A stretch of 5,480 bases of DNA from DAOMNN01 sp050486545 (lineage in GTDB: Bacteria > Pseudomonadota > Gammaproteobacteria > Burkholderiales > Rhodocyclaceae). Location: positions 1 to 5,480 of the forward strand of contig JBJHDM010000102.1 in NCBI GenBank assembly GCA_050486545.1, given 5' to 3'. Positions within the stretch are counted from its first letter, which is position 1. Every line of letters begins with the position of its first letter. The position numbers and the translations under genes were made by a program. The notes under the pieces are model-generated. The model was not told the DNA's origin and did no database searches. It was given only the letters and a program-made list of their open reading frames with translations. This document shows, piece by piece, positions 5,467 to 5,480 of this stretch.

Positions 5467-5480
5467 CGTCGGGCCCGTTT

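Noticed and set aside
1..5480. CRISPR arrays, tRNA/rRNA genes, insertion sequences, att sites or tandem repeats
   Set aside because: Reading both strands showed no repeated spacers, transposase motifs, terminal inverted repeats or tRNA-like cloverleaf. The window is almost fully coding.

Overview
The window is dense, GC-rich DNA with strong third-position G/C bias and long open antisense frames. It looks like the chromosome of a high-GC proteobacterium, most likely beta- or gammaproteobacterial. This rests on gene content (an OsmB-type outer-membrane lipoprotein, a proteobacterial PdsR/PdsS-type two-component system and a pxpBCA operon in E. coli order). No species can be named from the sequence alone. 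There are no RNA genes, insertion sequences, CRISPR repeats or att-like repeats, and no gene-free stretch longer than about 160 bases.

Left half, plus strand. The window opens inside a response regulator gene whose start lies off the left edge. Only the last third of the receiver domain and the whole winged-helix DNA-binding domain are present. After a 36-base gap comes a membrane histidine kinase with two transmembrane helices, a periplasmic sensor domain of about 215 residues, HAMP, HisKA and HATPase domains. Both proteins resemble the regulator and kinase of the 'proteobacterial dedicated sortase system' (PdsR/PdsS). The sortase, its substrate and the OmpA-like partner, if this strain has them, would be outside the window. 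A 158-base intergenic region follows, with a putative promoter, a 13-base palindrome and a 5'-UTR hairpin. It leads to a 72-residue OsmB-like glycine-zipper lipoprotein.

Right half, minus strand. Read right to left, an operon runs pxpB, pxpC, pxpA and then a small two-helix DUF2798-type membrane protein. PxpABC is the prokaryotic ATP-dependent 5-oxoprolinase, which opens 5-oxoproline (pyroglutamate) to glutamate. pxpB and pxpC overlap by ATGA, pxpC and pxpA are 32 bases apart, and the DUF2798 gene starts about 50 bases after pxpA. The operon converges with the osmB-like gene, with 29 bases between stop codons and a GC-rich hairpin at the junction.

The two halves are probably functionally independent: envelope sensing and envelope lipoprotein on the left, metabolite salvage on the right. 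No clearly new system is visible. The points most worth following are the sortase-type two-component system with its degenerate ATP-binding G1 box, its possible link to the adjacent lipoprotein, and the small membrane protein at the end of the oxoprolinase operon.
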